Below, one piece after another: positions 50,877-59,350 of a DNA stretch of 64,000 nucleotides. Origin of the DNA: Brevibacterium pigmentatum (GTDB taxonomy: Bacteria > Actinomycetota > Actinomycetes > Actinomycetales > Brevibacteriaceae); the NCBI RefSeq assembly GCF_011617465.1, contig NZ_CP050153.1, forward strand, positions 186,001 to 250,000, written 5' to 3'. The position numbers were made by a program, and so were the translations under genes. Each line of letters opens with the position of its first letter. Position 1 is the stretch's first letter. Below the pieces are notes generated by a model that was not told where the DNA came from, did not search any database, and was given only the letters and a program-made list of their open reading frames with translations.

Positions 50877-51818
50877 ATGAGCCGTCGCATCGTCATCACC
50901 ACCGATTACCTCGAACCCGGCGACAGCGTCGACCGGCTGCTGAGGGAGCACGGACTCGAACCCGTGTATTCCCCGGCGGCCGGTCGACGCACCGAGGATG
51001 AACAGCGCAACCTCCTCAAAGGTGCGATCGGTGCCATCGTTGCGAGCGAACCGATCACCCGTGACACGCTCGCCGAGGCGGCCGACCTCCGAATCCTCGC
51101 CCGCAGCGGAGTCGGATACGACTCCGTCGAAACCACCGCGGCCCAAGAGTTCGGCATCCACGTGGCCAACACCCCCGGCGTCAACCACCACGCCGTCGCC
51201 GAACTCGCGCTCGCTCTCATGCTCAACTGCGCCAAACACTTCAGTGACGTCATCAGCGGCGTCAACGCGGGTCAGTGGCCGCGCACCGCAGGCACGGAAC
51301 TGCGCGGCAAGACGCTCGGCGTCATCGGCTACGGCCCCAGCGGAAAAGCGATCGCGCAGATCGGCGCGGCCCTGGGGATGCGCGTCATCGTGGGCACTTC
51401 CCACCCCGACACCGAGGCGGGCCCGAGCATCGAATTCGCCGACGTCGACACCGTCGTCGCGGCCGCCGACTACCTCACCCTCCACGCTCGGGCGACCGGC
51501 ACCCCGATCATCGGCACCGACCGACTCGCTGCGATGAAGGACACCGCGTTCGTCATCAATACCGCCCGCGGATCACTCATCGACGAGGCCGCCCTCGTCG
51601 CCGCGCTCAACAAAAAGCAGATCGCCGGTGCCGCCCTCGATGTGCTCGAGACCGAACCGATGACGAAGGACAACCCGCTGCGGAAATTCGACAACGTCTG
51701 GGTCACCTCGCACCTGGCCGGTCAGACGGTCGAAGCCCGTGAACGCGCCGGGTTGGCCGCCGCTCAAGCCGTCATCGATGTAATCGACGGAAAGGAACCC
51801 GTCGGACTCATCGTCTGA
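50877..51818 (+). CDS. Phosphoglycerate dehydrogenase-like 2-hydroxyacid dehydrogenase
   Basis: A 313-residue D-2-hydroxyacid dehydrogenase. Rossmann motif GVIGYGPSGKAIAQIG; catalytic Arg in NTARGSLID, Glu in VLETEPMTKDNPL and His in VTSHLAGQT. The N-terminal RILARSGVGYDSVE segment is SerA-like, but the regulatory ACT domain of serine biosynthetic enzymes is absent. It starts 22 bases after the flavoprotein and may share its transcript. No good ribosome site is visible. A paralogue is at 32490. Confidence 0.87.
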   Translation: MSRRIVITTDYLEPGDSVDRLLREHGLEPVYSPAAGRRTEDEQRNLLKGAIGAIVASEPITRDTLAEAADLRILARSGVGYDSVETTAAQEFGIHVANTPGVNHHAVAELALALMLNCAKHFSDVISGVNAGQWPRTAGTELRGKTLGVIGYGPSGKAIAQIGAALGMRVIVGTSHPDTEAGPSIEFADVDTVVAAADYLTLHARATGTPIIGTDRLAAMKDTAFVINTARGSLIDEAALVAALNKKQIAGAALDVLETEPMTKDNPLRKFDNVWVTSHLAGQTVEARERAGLAAAQAVIDVIDGKEPVGLIV

Positions 51819-51857
51819 AGAGTCCTATCCTCACCTGCCGGGGCGTACCGTTGACTC

Positions 51858-52247
51858 ATGGCGCATCCGCAGATGTTCGATGACGACGATCCGATGCTCG
51901 AGCGGGTCCGCGCGATCGCGCTCGGCCTGCCCGAATCGGCCGAGAAGATTTCGCACGGCAGACCGGCCTTCTTCACGAAGAAGATCTTCGCTCACTACGG
52001 CGGCACTGAGAAGCTGGCATCGGGGGAGATGGTGCAGCACCCGCAAGCGCTGCTCGTCCTGCTCGACCCCATGGACGCCGAGGTGGTGCTCGAGCGACTG
52101 GACTCCTTCGTTCCCATGTACCTCGGCCCCTCCGGCTGGGTCGGACTCGGACTCGACGATCTCGACGACGAGGAGCTGCGCGAACTGATTATCGATTCGT
52201 ACCGCAGCACCGCCTCGGCGAGGTTGGTCAGAGAACTTGAACCCTGA
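51858..52247 (+). CDS. MmcQ/YjbR-family protein
   Basis: A 129-residue YjbR-fold protein. Typical features are LPESAEKISHGRPAFFTKKIFAHY, VQHPQALLVLLDP and MYLGPSGWVGLGLDDLDDEELRELIIDSY. The family has a DNA-binding-like CyaY fold but no firm function. It starts 39 bases after the dehydrogenase stop and ends next to a convergent membrane protein gene. Confidence 0.88.
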   Translation: MAHPQMFDDDDPMLERVRAIALGLPESAEKISHGRPAFFTKKIFAHYGGTEKLASGEMVQHPQALLVLLDPMDAEVVLERLDSFVPMYLGPSGWVGLGLDDLDDEELRELIIDSYRSTASARLVRELEP

Positions 52248-52250
52248 GTC

Positions 52251-53021
52251 TCAGCGCTGCCGCTTCCGAGCCCTCGCGACAATGAGCAGAACAACACCCA
52301 GCACGGCCAGGATCAGCCCCGCGATAAATCCATAGAACGGAAATCCGTGTTGCGTCACCGAGAACTCCTGACCGGTGACGGAGTCCCCGCTGCAGGTCAG
52401 GGCCGGCGGCAGATAGTCGGCCGTGACCGAAAACCCCAGCACATCGTCACCGCCGACGGATTCCGGGCAGATCCCAAAGCCGTCAGATTTCGCGTACCAC
52501 TGAAAATACTGTCCAAGCATCATCAACGACAGCACGAAGACCCCGATCGCAATGAGCCGCAGCGGCCATCGATCTCGACCCGGTTCGGCCAGCGGCGACC
52601 GGTACAGCCCGAGCAACCGGGTCACCGCGAACGCGATCAGCACACCGAGAAGCACCGCGACGCTGAGAGCGGCGAATGCCATCGAGAACATGAACATCGC
52701 CGAGGTGGCTCCGGAGTGCTCGACCATCGCCGTGCCGCTGTCGACCGAGGCGCGGCAGACGAACCCGGACGGTGCGCGATCCTCGATTTCGATCGCATCG
52801 GGGTCGACGCTGAGGGTATCGACCAGATCGGAACAGGCATCGCCGGCACCCTGTGCACGGGCGACCGCTGTTGATATCCACGACGTCACCCACTGGGCAG
52901 CGTGGAGCAGCGCGGCGACCACCAATCCGGCGCTCGGCAGGAGAAAGGCCACCCGCCACCGCGAAAGCCTGCGAATACGGCGAAGGAATCCCCGCTCCGC
53001 AGCTCGCGCGTTCGTCTCCAT
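52251..53021 (-). CDS. Four-helix membrane protein, unknown function
   Basis: A 256-residue protein with hydrophobic helices at about residues 24-44, 108-130, 150-172 and 225-248. Between helices one and two and helices three and four are extracytoplasmic loops containing paired cysteines (DACSDL/FVCRAS, and GICPES/ALTCSG), which could form disulfides. The N-terminus is basic. No family recognised. Starts with ATG 53021; convergent with the MmcQ gene (3 bases between stops). Confidence 0.75.
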   Translation of the reverse strand: METNARAAERGFLRRIRRLSRWRVAFLLPSAGLVVAALLHAAQWVTSWISTAVARAQGAGDACSDLVDTLSVDPDAIEIEDRAPSGFVCRASVDSGTAMVEHSGATSAMFMFSMAFAALSVAVLLGVLIAFAVTRLLGLYRSPLAEPGRDRWPLRLIAIGVFVLSLMMLGQYFQWYAKSDGFGICPESVGGDDVLGFSVTADYLPPALTCSGDSVTGQEFSVTQHGFPFYGFIAGLILAVLGVVLLIVARARKRQR

Positions 53022-53170
53022 GCGTCCACGCTAGCCCAAGCCGCATTGTGAGAATCCCGCGTCAGTGCTTCCTCGGAGGATCTCACAGGAAGAGTTCACC
53101 CACGACATCCTGCTCGAACTCAAGGAGAATGCTCTGGCCAGCAATGCCTCGGCGGTCATAGGGTGAATAC

Positions 53171-54037
53171 ATGACGACCCCAGCGAACACCCCCGCACAG
53201 AACTCACCGATCCCCACCCTCGACCTCAACGACGGACGTGCGATCCCGCAGCTCGGGCTCGGCATCTACGCGATGAAGGGCGACGAGGGGGTCGACGCCA
53301 TCGTGGGTGCCGTCGACAATGTCGGCTACCGCCTGCTCGACACCGCGGTGAATTACGAGAACGAACGCGAGGTCGGTCAGGCCATCGCCGACTGCTCCGT
53401 CGCTCGCGAGGACCTGTTCGTCACGAGCAAGATCCCCGGCCGCCACCACGGCTTCGCCGAGGCGATCGCCAGCACCGAGGAATCGCTGGCCCGCCTCGGC
53501 CTCGACTACCTCGACCTCCACCTCATCCACTGGCCCAATCCCAGCGTCGGCAAGTACGTCGACACCTGGCGCGGGCTCATCGAACTGCGCGAACGCGGGC
53601 TCGTGAAGTCCATCGGCGTCTCGAACTTCACCGAGGAGATGCTCACGGAGCTCGTCGAGAAGACCGGGGTCACCCCGGCCGTCAACCAGGTCGAGCTTCA
53701 TCCGTATTTCCCGCAGACCGAGCTTGTGGCCTTCCACCGCTCCATCGGTGTGCAGACCGAGAGCTGGTCCCCGCTCTACCGTGACCAGGGACTGTTCGAC
53801 GAAGCCCCCATCGCCGAGGCGGCCGCCGCCCATGGCGTGACCCCGGCCCAGGTCGTTCTGCGCTGGCATATCGAGATCGGCAGCATCCCGATCCCGAAAT
53901 CCGCGAACCCGGAGCGTCAGCGCCTCAACGCCGATGTCTTCGAGCTCGAACTCACCCCCGCCGAGGTGGCGGCGATCTCCGGACTCGAGCGCGGTCGCAT
54001 GAAGGACCGGGATCCGCTCACTCACGAAGAGATGTGA
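53171..54037 (+). CDS. Aldo/keto reductase
   Basis: A 288-residue NADPH-dependent aldo/keto reductase of the AKR5-like 2,5-diketo-gluconate reductase/YvgN group. The tetrad is Asp and Tyr in LDTAVNYENEREVG, Lys in VTSKIPG and His in LIHWPNP. IGVSNFTEEML, NQVELHPYFPQ and IPKSANPERQ are family motifs. GGGTGA precedes ATG 53171. An inverted repeat at 53047-53087 (TGTGAGA / TCTCACA arms) lies in the upstream region and might be regulatory. Confidence 0.9.
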   Translation: MTTPANTPAQNSPIPTLDLNDGRAIPQLGLGIYAMKGDEGVDAIVGAVDNVGYRLLDTAVNYENEREVGQAIADCSVAREDLFVTSKIPGRHHGFAEAIASTEESLARLGLDYLDLHLIHWPNPSVGKYVDTWRGLIELRERGLVKSIGVSNFTEEMLTELVEKTGVTPAVNQVELHPYFPQTELVAFHRSIGVQTESWSPLYRDQGLFDEAPIAEAAAAHGVTPAQVVLRWHIEIGSIPIPKSANPERQRLNADVFELELTPAEVAAISGLERGRMKDRDPLTHEEM

Positions 54038-54075
54038 GGCAGCACGGCGGTTGTTGACGCCGACCGCGAGGACAC

Positions 54076-54600
54076 GTGGAATTCCGACGGACGACCAGGG
54101 CTGACTTTCCGCTGCTCGCGCGATGGCTAGGCTCGCCCCACGTTGCCCGCTTTTGGAATCACGAGACGACTCCGGAAGCGATCGAACGGGACTTCGGCGG
54201 CAGCGTCGATGGGACGGAAGCTTCGGATGACTTCATCGTCGAGGACGCGGGGGTGCCGGTCGGCTTCATCCAACGGAGCGCAATCTGGGACTACGCGGAC
54301 GAGCAACGCGAACTCATGGCTGACGCCCCTCGGGATGCGTTGACGATCGACTATTTCATCGGCGAGGTCGCTGCGACAGGCAAGGGCTTCGGCACACGGA
54401 TGATCCGGGAGTTCACCGAGCTCTGCTTCGCTGACTGCCCGGCCGCCTCGGCGATCATTGTGCCGGTGATCGCTGGGAATCCGGCGTCGTGGAGGGCTCT
54501 CGAGGCTGCTGGATATGAGCGGTTCGCCGCGGGGCACATCCAGCCCGACAACCCGATCGATGACGGGTGGCACGTCATCTATCGCCGGGATCGTCCTTGA
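54076..54600 (+). CDS. GNAT acetyltransferase, aminoglycoside 6'-acetyltransferase-like
   Basis: A 174-residue GNAT protein starting at GTG 54076 with GAGG upstream. The opening FRRTTRADFPLLARWLGSPHVARFW and the acetyl-CoA segment GKGFGTRMIREFTELCF resemble the AAC(6')/IucB-like Acetyltransf_8 group. The last part, NPASWRALEAAGYERFAAG, is the GNAT motif B. It could modify an aminoglycoside or another amine; resistance activity cannot be inferred from sequence alone. It begins 38 bases after the aldo/keto reductase. Confidence 0.8.
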   Translation: MEFRRTTRADFPLLARWLGSPHVARFWNHETTPEAIERDFGGSVDGTEASDDFIVEDAGVPVGFIQRSAIWDYADEQRELMADAPRDALTIDYFIGEVAATGKGFGTRMIREFTELCFADCPAASAIIVPVIAGNPASWRALEAAGYERFAAGHIQPDNPIDDGWHVIYRRDRP

Positions 54601-54688
54601 AGGTTTGGCAGTCTAGGCTCGAGGTGCAGTCGCCGTTGGTTCGTGCCTCGGTGCTGTTGTCGATGCGGAGACCGAACTCCCGGCGCTG

Positions 54689-55111
54689 TCATCTCTCTTC
54701 CGGTACCTCGACGAGGCTGCCCTTGATTCCCGACAGATAGCTCGCTCCCAGCGGAGTGAGCGAGAGCAGTTTTCTCTTCGCCCCGGTCCGCGGAGCATCG
54801 ACCGCCGTGCTTACCAGAAATCCGGAGTCCTGCAGGCGTTTGATGGTGCGATAGAGGCCGCGTTCTGTGATCTGCCATCCCGTGGCTGCGGTGACCGCCT
54901 CGGCGATGGTGGAGATCTCGGCCGGCTGATGTGTCGCGACGAGGGAGAGCGTGATCGGGGTGAGCATCGACTTCTTATACGTCTCGACCCAGGACTCGAC
55001 GCGGTGGTCGAGCCACTCCCGCTCTTCCGGGGTGACTGCGGCCGGGCTGCCATTCGCCGCAGTCGTGATGTCGATTGCCTCGTTCGTGGTGTCGCGAGAC
55101 TGTGCCGCCAC
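54689..55111 (-). CDS. PadR-family transcriptional regulator
   Basis: A 140-residue PadR-type winged helix protein (TAATGWQITERGLYRTIKRLQDSGFLV, and KRKLLSLTPLGASYL). The start is GTG 55111 with GGGAGGACTGAG upstream, directly after the stop of the next gene. It is the second gene of a two-gene operon with a small membrane protein, a common arrangement for PadR and its target. Candidate operator at 55569-55579. Confidence 0.82.
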   Translation of the reverse strand: MAAQSRDTTNEAIDITTAANGSPAAVTPEEREWLDHRVESWVETYKKSMLTPITLSLVATHQPAEISTIAEAVTAATGWQITERGLYRTIKRLQDSGFLVSTAVDAPRTGAKRKLLSLTPLGASYLSGIKGSLVEVPEER

Positions 55112-55112
55112 C

Positions 55113-55565
55113 TCAGTCCTCCCAGCCGCGGCCGAGGACTGAGCCGAGGAGGTGGACCAGCAGTCCGAGCCCCCACAGGGCGCTCATCACGAGCGTGGCC
55201 CCGAACCAAGAGCTCTCGAGAAGGGTGTGGGTCGCGTCTCCGGCGCCGTCGACTTCGAAGCCGAGGAACATCACCCGGAGGATCGCGTGCAGATTGAAGG
55301 AGGTGGTGACGGTGACGAAGGCAATGGCATGGGCGATGACCACGCCGAAGCGGACACGTTTGAGCGCGGTCAGGTTCCGCCACAGCCACACCACGATTCC
55401 GATGGCGACGAGTGCTGTGAGTCCACCGGCGAGGATCGTGACCTCGCCGCCGGTGGCAGCGACGACGATCTGCACGATGGTCATGGCGATGATGAGACCG
55501 AGCGTGTATGGGAGCAGAAGGGTTCGGGCGTTGGCGGGCGATGACGTCTGCGGAGCTGTAGTCAT
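55113..55565 (-). CDS. Small four-helix membrane protein paired with PadR
   Basis: A 150-residue protein with four hydrophobic helices (about 16-37, 42-63, 72-95 and 120-143) and a short polar N-terminus. Family not recognised. ATG 55565 matches the point where hydrophobic coding begins; the longer frame through the upstream region overlaps the divergent gene. Probably a PadR-regulated membrane stress or permease partner. PadR follows with the stop and start nearly touching. Confidence 0.7.
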   Translation of the reverse strand: MTTAPQTSSPANARTLLLPYTLGLIIAMTIVQIVVAATGGEVTILAGGLTALVAIGIVVWLWRNLTALKRVRFGVVIAHAIAFVTVTTSFNLHAILRVMFLGFEVDGAGDATHTLLESSWFGATLVMSALWGLGLLVHLLGSVLGRGWED

Positions 55566-55568
55566 GTT

Positions 55569-55579
55569 GGTACTGTACC
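55569..55579. promoter_or_regulatory. Palindrome just upstream of the PadR operon
   Basis: GGTACTGTACC is a perfect 11-bp palindrome four bases before the start codon at 55565. It is well placed to be an autoregulatory site for the PadR protein. Inference. Confidence 0.4.
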
Positions 55580-55655
55580 TATGGTTCACTGCCTGGCGCA
55601 AGGGTCGATCCCGCACGATCATTCGGGTGGGTTCCACCTGTGTGACAATGGCACT

Positions 55656-56381
55656 GTGAGGATGAGAGTCAGGCACCGGCGCGCTCTGCGCGGCACTCTC
55701 GCCGCAGCGTTCGCGACCTTTGTCGCGCTGACGTCGCACATCCTCGGCGGTGGATCGTTTCCGACTGCGATGGGCGTCATCGTGCCGCTGGCACTGTCGA
55801 CCCTCGTCTGCGTTCTCCTCGCGGGGCACCGCCTGTCTCTTCCTCGGCTGACGGTCTCCGTCGGAATCAGCCAGACGCTCTTCCACCTCCTGTTCTCCCT
55901 CTTCACTCCGCACGCCTCTGGCTCACCGACCGCCTCGGCGCAATCCGGCGGCGGGCTCGCCGCGCTTCTCGGCTCGCACTCTCACCACTCAACCTCACAT
56001 GGTGCCGACCACGAGTCGATGCACTCGATGCACGGCGGCGCGGTGCAGATGACCCATGATTCCGCGGTCATGCCTGCCATGGACGGTTCAGTGGGCGCAG
56101 TAGCCGAGATGCATTCGCACTCGTCACCGGGGATGCTGCTGGCCCACTGCGTTGCCGGGATCGTGACGATCGCGATGATCTATTGGGCCGAGCGACTTCC
56201 GGTCATGCTCGGCGACTTCGCCCGCCTTATCATCAGAGCCGTCATCCCGCGCCTCGTCGTCCGGCGGGCGCAGATCGAGAAGCCTCGGTCGCTGATCGGC
56301 TTCGAGCCCGAACTGCCTCGCAGTCTCGGTGTGCGCCGATCCCCGGTGCTCCGGCGAGGGCCACCACAGCCTGCTTTCTGA
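55656..56381 (+). CDS. His/Met-rich membrane protein, possible copper handling
   Basis: A membrane protein of about 241 residues with helices near the N-terminus (AAAFATFVALTSHILGGG), two further helices, then a loop very rich in His and Met (GSHSHHSTSHGADHESMHSMHG, and TEMHSHSSPGM-like) before a fourth helix. His/Met clusters of this kind bind copper or other soft metals. The start is uncertain: GTG 55656 or ATG 55662. The C-terminal 50 residues are Arg-rich and cytoplasmic. It lies 205 bases before the PepSY gene on the same strand, and together they suggest metal or haem redox at the membrane. Function unproven. Confidence 0.65.
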   Translation: MRMRVRHRRALRGTLAAAFATFVALTSHILGGGSFPTAMGVIVPLALSTLVCVLLAGHRLSLPRLTVSVGISQTLFHLLFSLFTPHASGSPTASAQSGGGLAALLGSHSHHSTSHGADHESMHSMHGGAVQMTHDSAVMPAMDGSVGAVAEMHSHSSPGMLLAHCVAGIVTIAMIYWAERLPVMLGDFARLIIRAVIPRLVVRRAQIEKPRSLIGFEPELPRSLGVRRSPVLRRGPPQPAF

Positions 56382-56437
56382 CACTCATCACATCCGCGCA
56401 TCGGCTCCCGTGAGCCGGTGCGATCACTGCTGACCGC

Positions 56438-56533
56438 AACTGGTCGTCGACCGCGACTGCTTGTCGTCCGCGAACGCTGCCGACCGCAACCGCCAGTCGC
56501 CAGCAACTGCCCGTCGATCGCGACTGCTTGTCG
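56438..56533. repeat. Imperfect tandem repeat upstream of the PepSY gene
   Basis: CGCGACTGCTTGTCG occurs at 56452-56466 and 56519-56533, each at the end of a 29-base unit opening AACTG-GTCGTCGA or AACTG-CCGTCGA. The period is 67 bases. GACCGCAAC also recurs at 56432 and 56482. No ORF runs through convincingly. It fills most of the 205-base gap upstream of the PepSY gene. Confidence 0.5.
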
Positions 56534-56586
56534 GGGGCATCCGGCCGACCCGATCCGGCTCAGCGCACCTGAGAGAAAGCATCATC

Positions 56587-58074
56587 ATGACCACACCTTC
56601 ATCAACCGTGCCCGAAAGCTCGGGTCCGGAACCGACTCCCCACCGTGACCACCCCGACCGATCCGATAGGCCCGTTCCGTGGCTCGGCCCGCTCCTGCGG
56701 CGCCTGCACTTCTACGCGGGGATCCTCGTCGGCCCGTTCATCCTCATCGCCGCGCTCACCGGGGCGGCCTACGCCATCAGTCCGACGGTGGAGAGAGCGA
56801 TCTACGCCGACGAACTCAGCGCCCCGGCCACCGACCATCCGCTGCCACTGGCCGACCAGATCGAGGCCGCGAACACCGTCATCGGAGACAGCGACGCGAC
56901 GCTGTCCGCCGTGCGGCCGGCGTCCGAACCGGGCGACACCACCCGCGTGATGTACGACGACCCCAGCCTCGGCGAGAGCGAATCCCGGGCGATCTTCGTC
57001 GACCCTGCCACCGCCGAGGTGGTCGGTGACCTCACCGTCTACGGAACCTCGGGTGCCCTGCCGCTGCGGACCTGGATCGACCAGATGCACCGCAGCCTCC
57101 ACCTCGGCGATGTCGGACGCTTCTACAGCGAATTCGCCGCCTCATGGCTGGGAATCGTCGCCGCAGCGGGGCTCGTGCTGTGGATCCTCCGCGCTCGCCG
57201 GACGCGAAAGCCGACAGCGATGCTGCGACCGAGCCGGAAGGGGAATGGGCTGAGACGCACCTTCTCCTGGCATGCCTCTGTCGGAGTGTGGGCGGCCATC
57301 GGCATGCTCTTCCTCTCGGCCACCGGCATCACCTGGTCACAGCTCGGTGGGGAGAACGTGACCAAGCTGCGCGCGGCGCTGAGCTGGGAGACGCCTGCGG
57401 TCTCGACGGAACTCGGCGGAGCCTCGGCGACTGATGGGCACGCTCATCACCACGGTGACAGTTCTGCCGCCGAGGAGGCCGACAGCGTTGCCGATCACGC
57501 CGCGATCGATCCCGCTGACTTCGACATGATGCTGTCGATGGGACACGACGTCAATATCGATACCGGGCTCGTCGAGATCCTGCCTCCGGCCGATGCCGAT
57601 TCGGCCTGGGTGGTGCAGGAGATCCAACGCAGCTTCCCCACGAAGGTCGACGCCGTGACCTTCGACACCGAGACGATGGAGGTGACCGACCGGGTCGACT
57701 TCTCCGATTACGGTGCGGCGGCGAAACTCGCCCGCTGGGGCATCGACCTGCACATGGGCACACTGTTCGGACTGGTCAATCAGATCGTGCTCTGCGTCCT
57801 CGCGCTCGGCATCGCGGCCATGGTCGTCTGGGGGTACGTCATGTGGTGGCAGCGGCGGCCGAAGCGGAATCCGGCGAAGAGGTTCGGATCCGTGCCGCCG
57901 CGTGGAGGACTGGCTGATGCGCCGTGGTGGGGCGTCGGTGCGGTTGTCCTCGCCGCCGTCGCGATCGGGTTGTTCCTGCCGCTGGTGGGCATCAGCCTGC
58001 TCGCGTTCCTCGTCGTCGACGTGGCTCTCGGGCTGAGGACGCGGCGACGCGAGCGACGGGCCATGGCGAGCTAA
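56587..58074 (+). CDS. PepSY-associated membrane (TM) protein
   Basis: A 495-residue PepSY_TM protein. The opening LLRRLHFYAGILVGPFILIAALTGAAYA, quoted here as LHFYAGILVGPFILIAA, is the first TM helix with the conserved histidine. DQMHRSLHLGDVGRFYSEFAA and ALGI-VVWGYVMWWQRRP mark later helices; PepSY modules lie between them. A His-rich patch (DGHAHHHGDS) occurs in the middle loop. Such proteins often act in ferric or cupric reduction or siderophore uptake. ATG 56587 has GAGAAAG upstream. Paired by context with the His/Met-rich protein just before it. Confidence 0.82.
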   Translation: MTTPSSTVPESSGPEPTPHRDHPDRSDRPVPWLGPLLRRLHFYAGILVGPFILIAALTGAAYAISPTVERAIYADELSAPATDHPLPLADQIEAANTVIGDSDATLSAVRPASEPGDTTRVMYDDPSLGESESRAIFVDPATAEVVGDLTVYGTSGALPLRTWIDQMHRSLHLGDVGRFYSEFAASWLGIVAAAGLVLWILRARRTRKPTAMLRPSRKGNGLRRTFSWHASVGVWAAIGMLFLSATGITWSQLGGENVTKLRAALSWETPAVSTELGGASATDGHAHHHGDSSAAEEADSVADHAAIDPADFDMMLSMGHDVNIDTGLVEILPPADADSAWVVQEIQRSFPTKVDAVTFDTETMEVTDRVDFSDYGAAAKLARWGIDLHMGTLFGLVNQIVLCVLALGIAAMVVWGYVMWWQRRPKRNPAKRFGSVPPRGGLADAPWWGVGAVVLAAVAIGLFLPLVGISLLAFLVVDVALGLRTRRRERRAMAS

Positions 58075-58148
58075 GGCGCGCAGCCTCCCGCCTATGTGCT
58101 GAAACATCGCTTCAGTTGCAAGTCGACATCACGTTAGGTGCGGGCTGT

Positions 58149-58206
58149 CATCACCTTTTGGGCAGGTCATCGGGTTGCGAACCGATGATCTGTCCAAAAG
58201 GTGATG
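58149..58206. terminator. Long hairpin between convergent genes
   Basis: CATCACCTTTTGG (58149-58161) opens an arm of about 28 bases that pairs with the complement ending GGTGATG at 58206, loop GCG, with a single-base bulge and a few mismatches. It lies 75 bases after the PepSY stop and 74 before the nitrilase end, so it may terminate both. It does not resemble families 1 or 2. Confidence 0.75.
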
Positions 58207-58279
58207 CGGCCAGAAGCTCGGGCTGGCAGGCGCGGAGTCGAGCGGCGCGAGCGGCCTTCGTGATTGGCCGCCCGCCGCA

Positions 58280-59200
58280 TCACTCGAACGACACGGAACC
58301 TTTCGCACGGGTGTCGACTCGCAGCTCGAAGACGTCCGGCCGGGCGTAGTGGCCGACCGGGTCGAAGTCGAGGTGCGAACGGGTTTTGGCCCCGAGGTCG
58401 ATGTCGGCGTAGAGGATCGTCTCCTCCTCGTAGACCGGTCCGGCCAGCACCTCGCCGGTAGGTGCGATGATGACGCTGCCGCCGCGGATGGCGGTCTCAC
58501 CGTAGGGCAGTTCTTCGTCGAAGGGATGGTCGTCGGGGAATTCGCTCTTCGTGATGAACTGGCATGCCGAGAGCACGTGAGTGCGGCCCTCTAAGGCGAT
58601 ATGCGTCATCGTCGCCGTCCACGTCGGACGGTCATCGACGGTCGGCGCGCAGTAGAGTTCGACTCCCTTGGCATACATCGCCTGGCGCAGCAGCGGCATG
58701 TAGTTCTCCCAGCAGATGACACTGCCCACTCGGCCGAAAGGTGTGTCCATCGTGTCGAGGGTCGACCCGTCCCCGAAACCCCAGATCACACGCTCGGTGC
58801 CGGTGGGCATGAGCTTCCGGTGTGCGCCGACGACCCCGAGTTCCGGGTCGACCATCACGGCTGTGCAATAGAGGGTGTTGCCGGAACGTTCGATGATGCC
58901 GATGACGACGAAGGCACCGACCTCGCGGGCTGCCTCGGCGAGCTTGCCCATCTCGGGGCCATCGACGGCGATCGCTCCGTCGAAGTACCGCTGGAACTGC
59001 GCGCGACCTTGCTCGGTGCGCATCCCGACGGGGGCACCGAAGGTGCTGCCCTTCGGATAGCCGCCGATGAATGCTTCGGGGAACACGACGAGCTCGGCCC
59101 CGTTGCCGGCGGCCTCCCTCAGCCTGGCGATCGCCTTGTCGACCGACGCTTCGGCATCGAATGGAACGGAACCTGCCTGGACGACTGCCACTGTGCGCAT
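58280..59200 (-). CDS. Nitrilase-family hydrolase
   Basis: A 306-residue carbon-nitrogen hydrolase of the nitrilase branch. The catalytic triad is Glu42 (VVFPEAFIGG), Lys129 (HRKLMPTG) and Cys163 (SVICWENYMPL). The WENYMPLLR segment favours true nitrilases that convert a nitrile to an acid and ammonia. GAGGG lies about 10 bases before ATG 59200; the longer frame from 59269 lacks a site. It lies downstream of the hydantoinase operon on the same strand, separated by a terminator. Confidence 0.87.
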   Translation of the reverse strand: MRTVAVVQAGSVPFDAEASVDKAIARLREAAGNGAELVVFPEAFIGGYPKGSTFGAPVGMRTEQGRAQFQRYFDGAIAVDGPEMGKLAEAAREVGAFVVIGIIERSGNTLYCTAVMVDPELGVVGAHRKLMPTGTERVIWGFGDGSTLDTMDTPFGRVGSVICWENYMPLLRQAMYAKGVELYCAPTVDDRPTWTATMTHIALEGRTHVLSACQFITKSEFPDDHPFDEELPYGETAIRGGSVIIAPTGEVLAGPVYEEETILYADIDLGAKTRSHLDFDPVGHYARPDVFELRVDTRAKGSVSFE

Positions 59201-59299
59201 AATGCTCGACCCTCTTCGCTCGATGGAATCTCCTGGCTCAACTGTCGAACGGTTGACAGTAAAGGTCAAACAGCCGGAGCGCTCGCCTCGAACGGACGG

Positions 59300-59333
59300 G
59301 CGCCCCGCGATTCTGTATCGAATCGCGGGGCGC
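59300..59333. terminator. Hairpin between hydantoinase B and nitrilase
   Basis: GCGCCCCGCGATTC (59300-59313) and its exact complement (59320-59333) form a 14-bp stem with a 6-base loop. It lies 17 bases past the hydantoinase B stop, reading on the minus strand, and separates the two transcripts. A T-rich stretch lies on its plus-strand side only. Confidence 0.75.
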
Positions 59334-59350
59334 TCTTTCAGTAGGGGGCA

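Noticed and set aside
54076..54600. Aminoglycoside resistance determinant
   Set aside because: The GNAT protein resembles AAC(6')-type enzymes, but many chromosomal relatives modify other amines; no resistance context is present.
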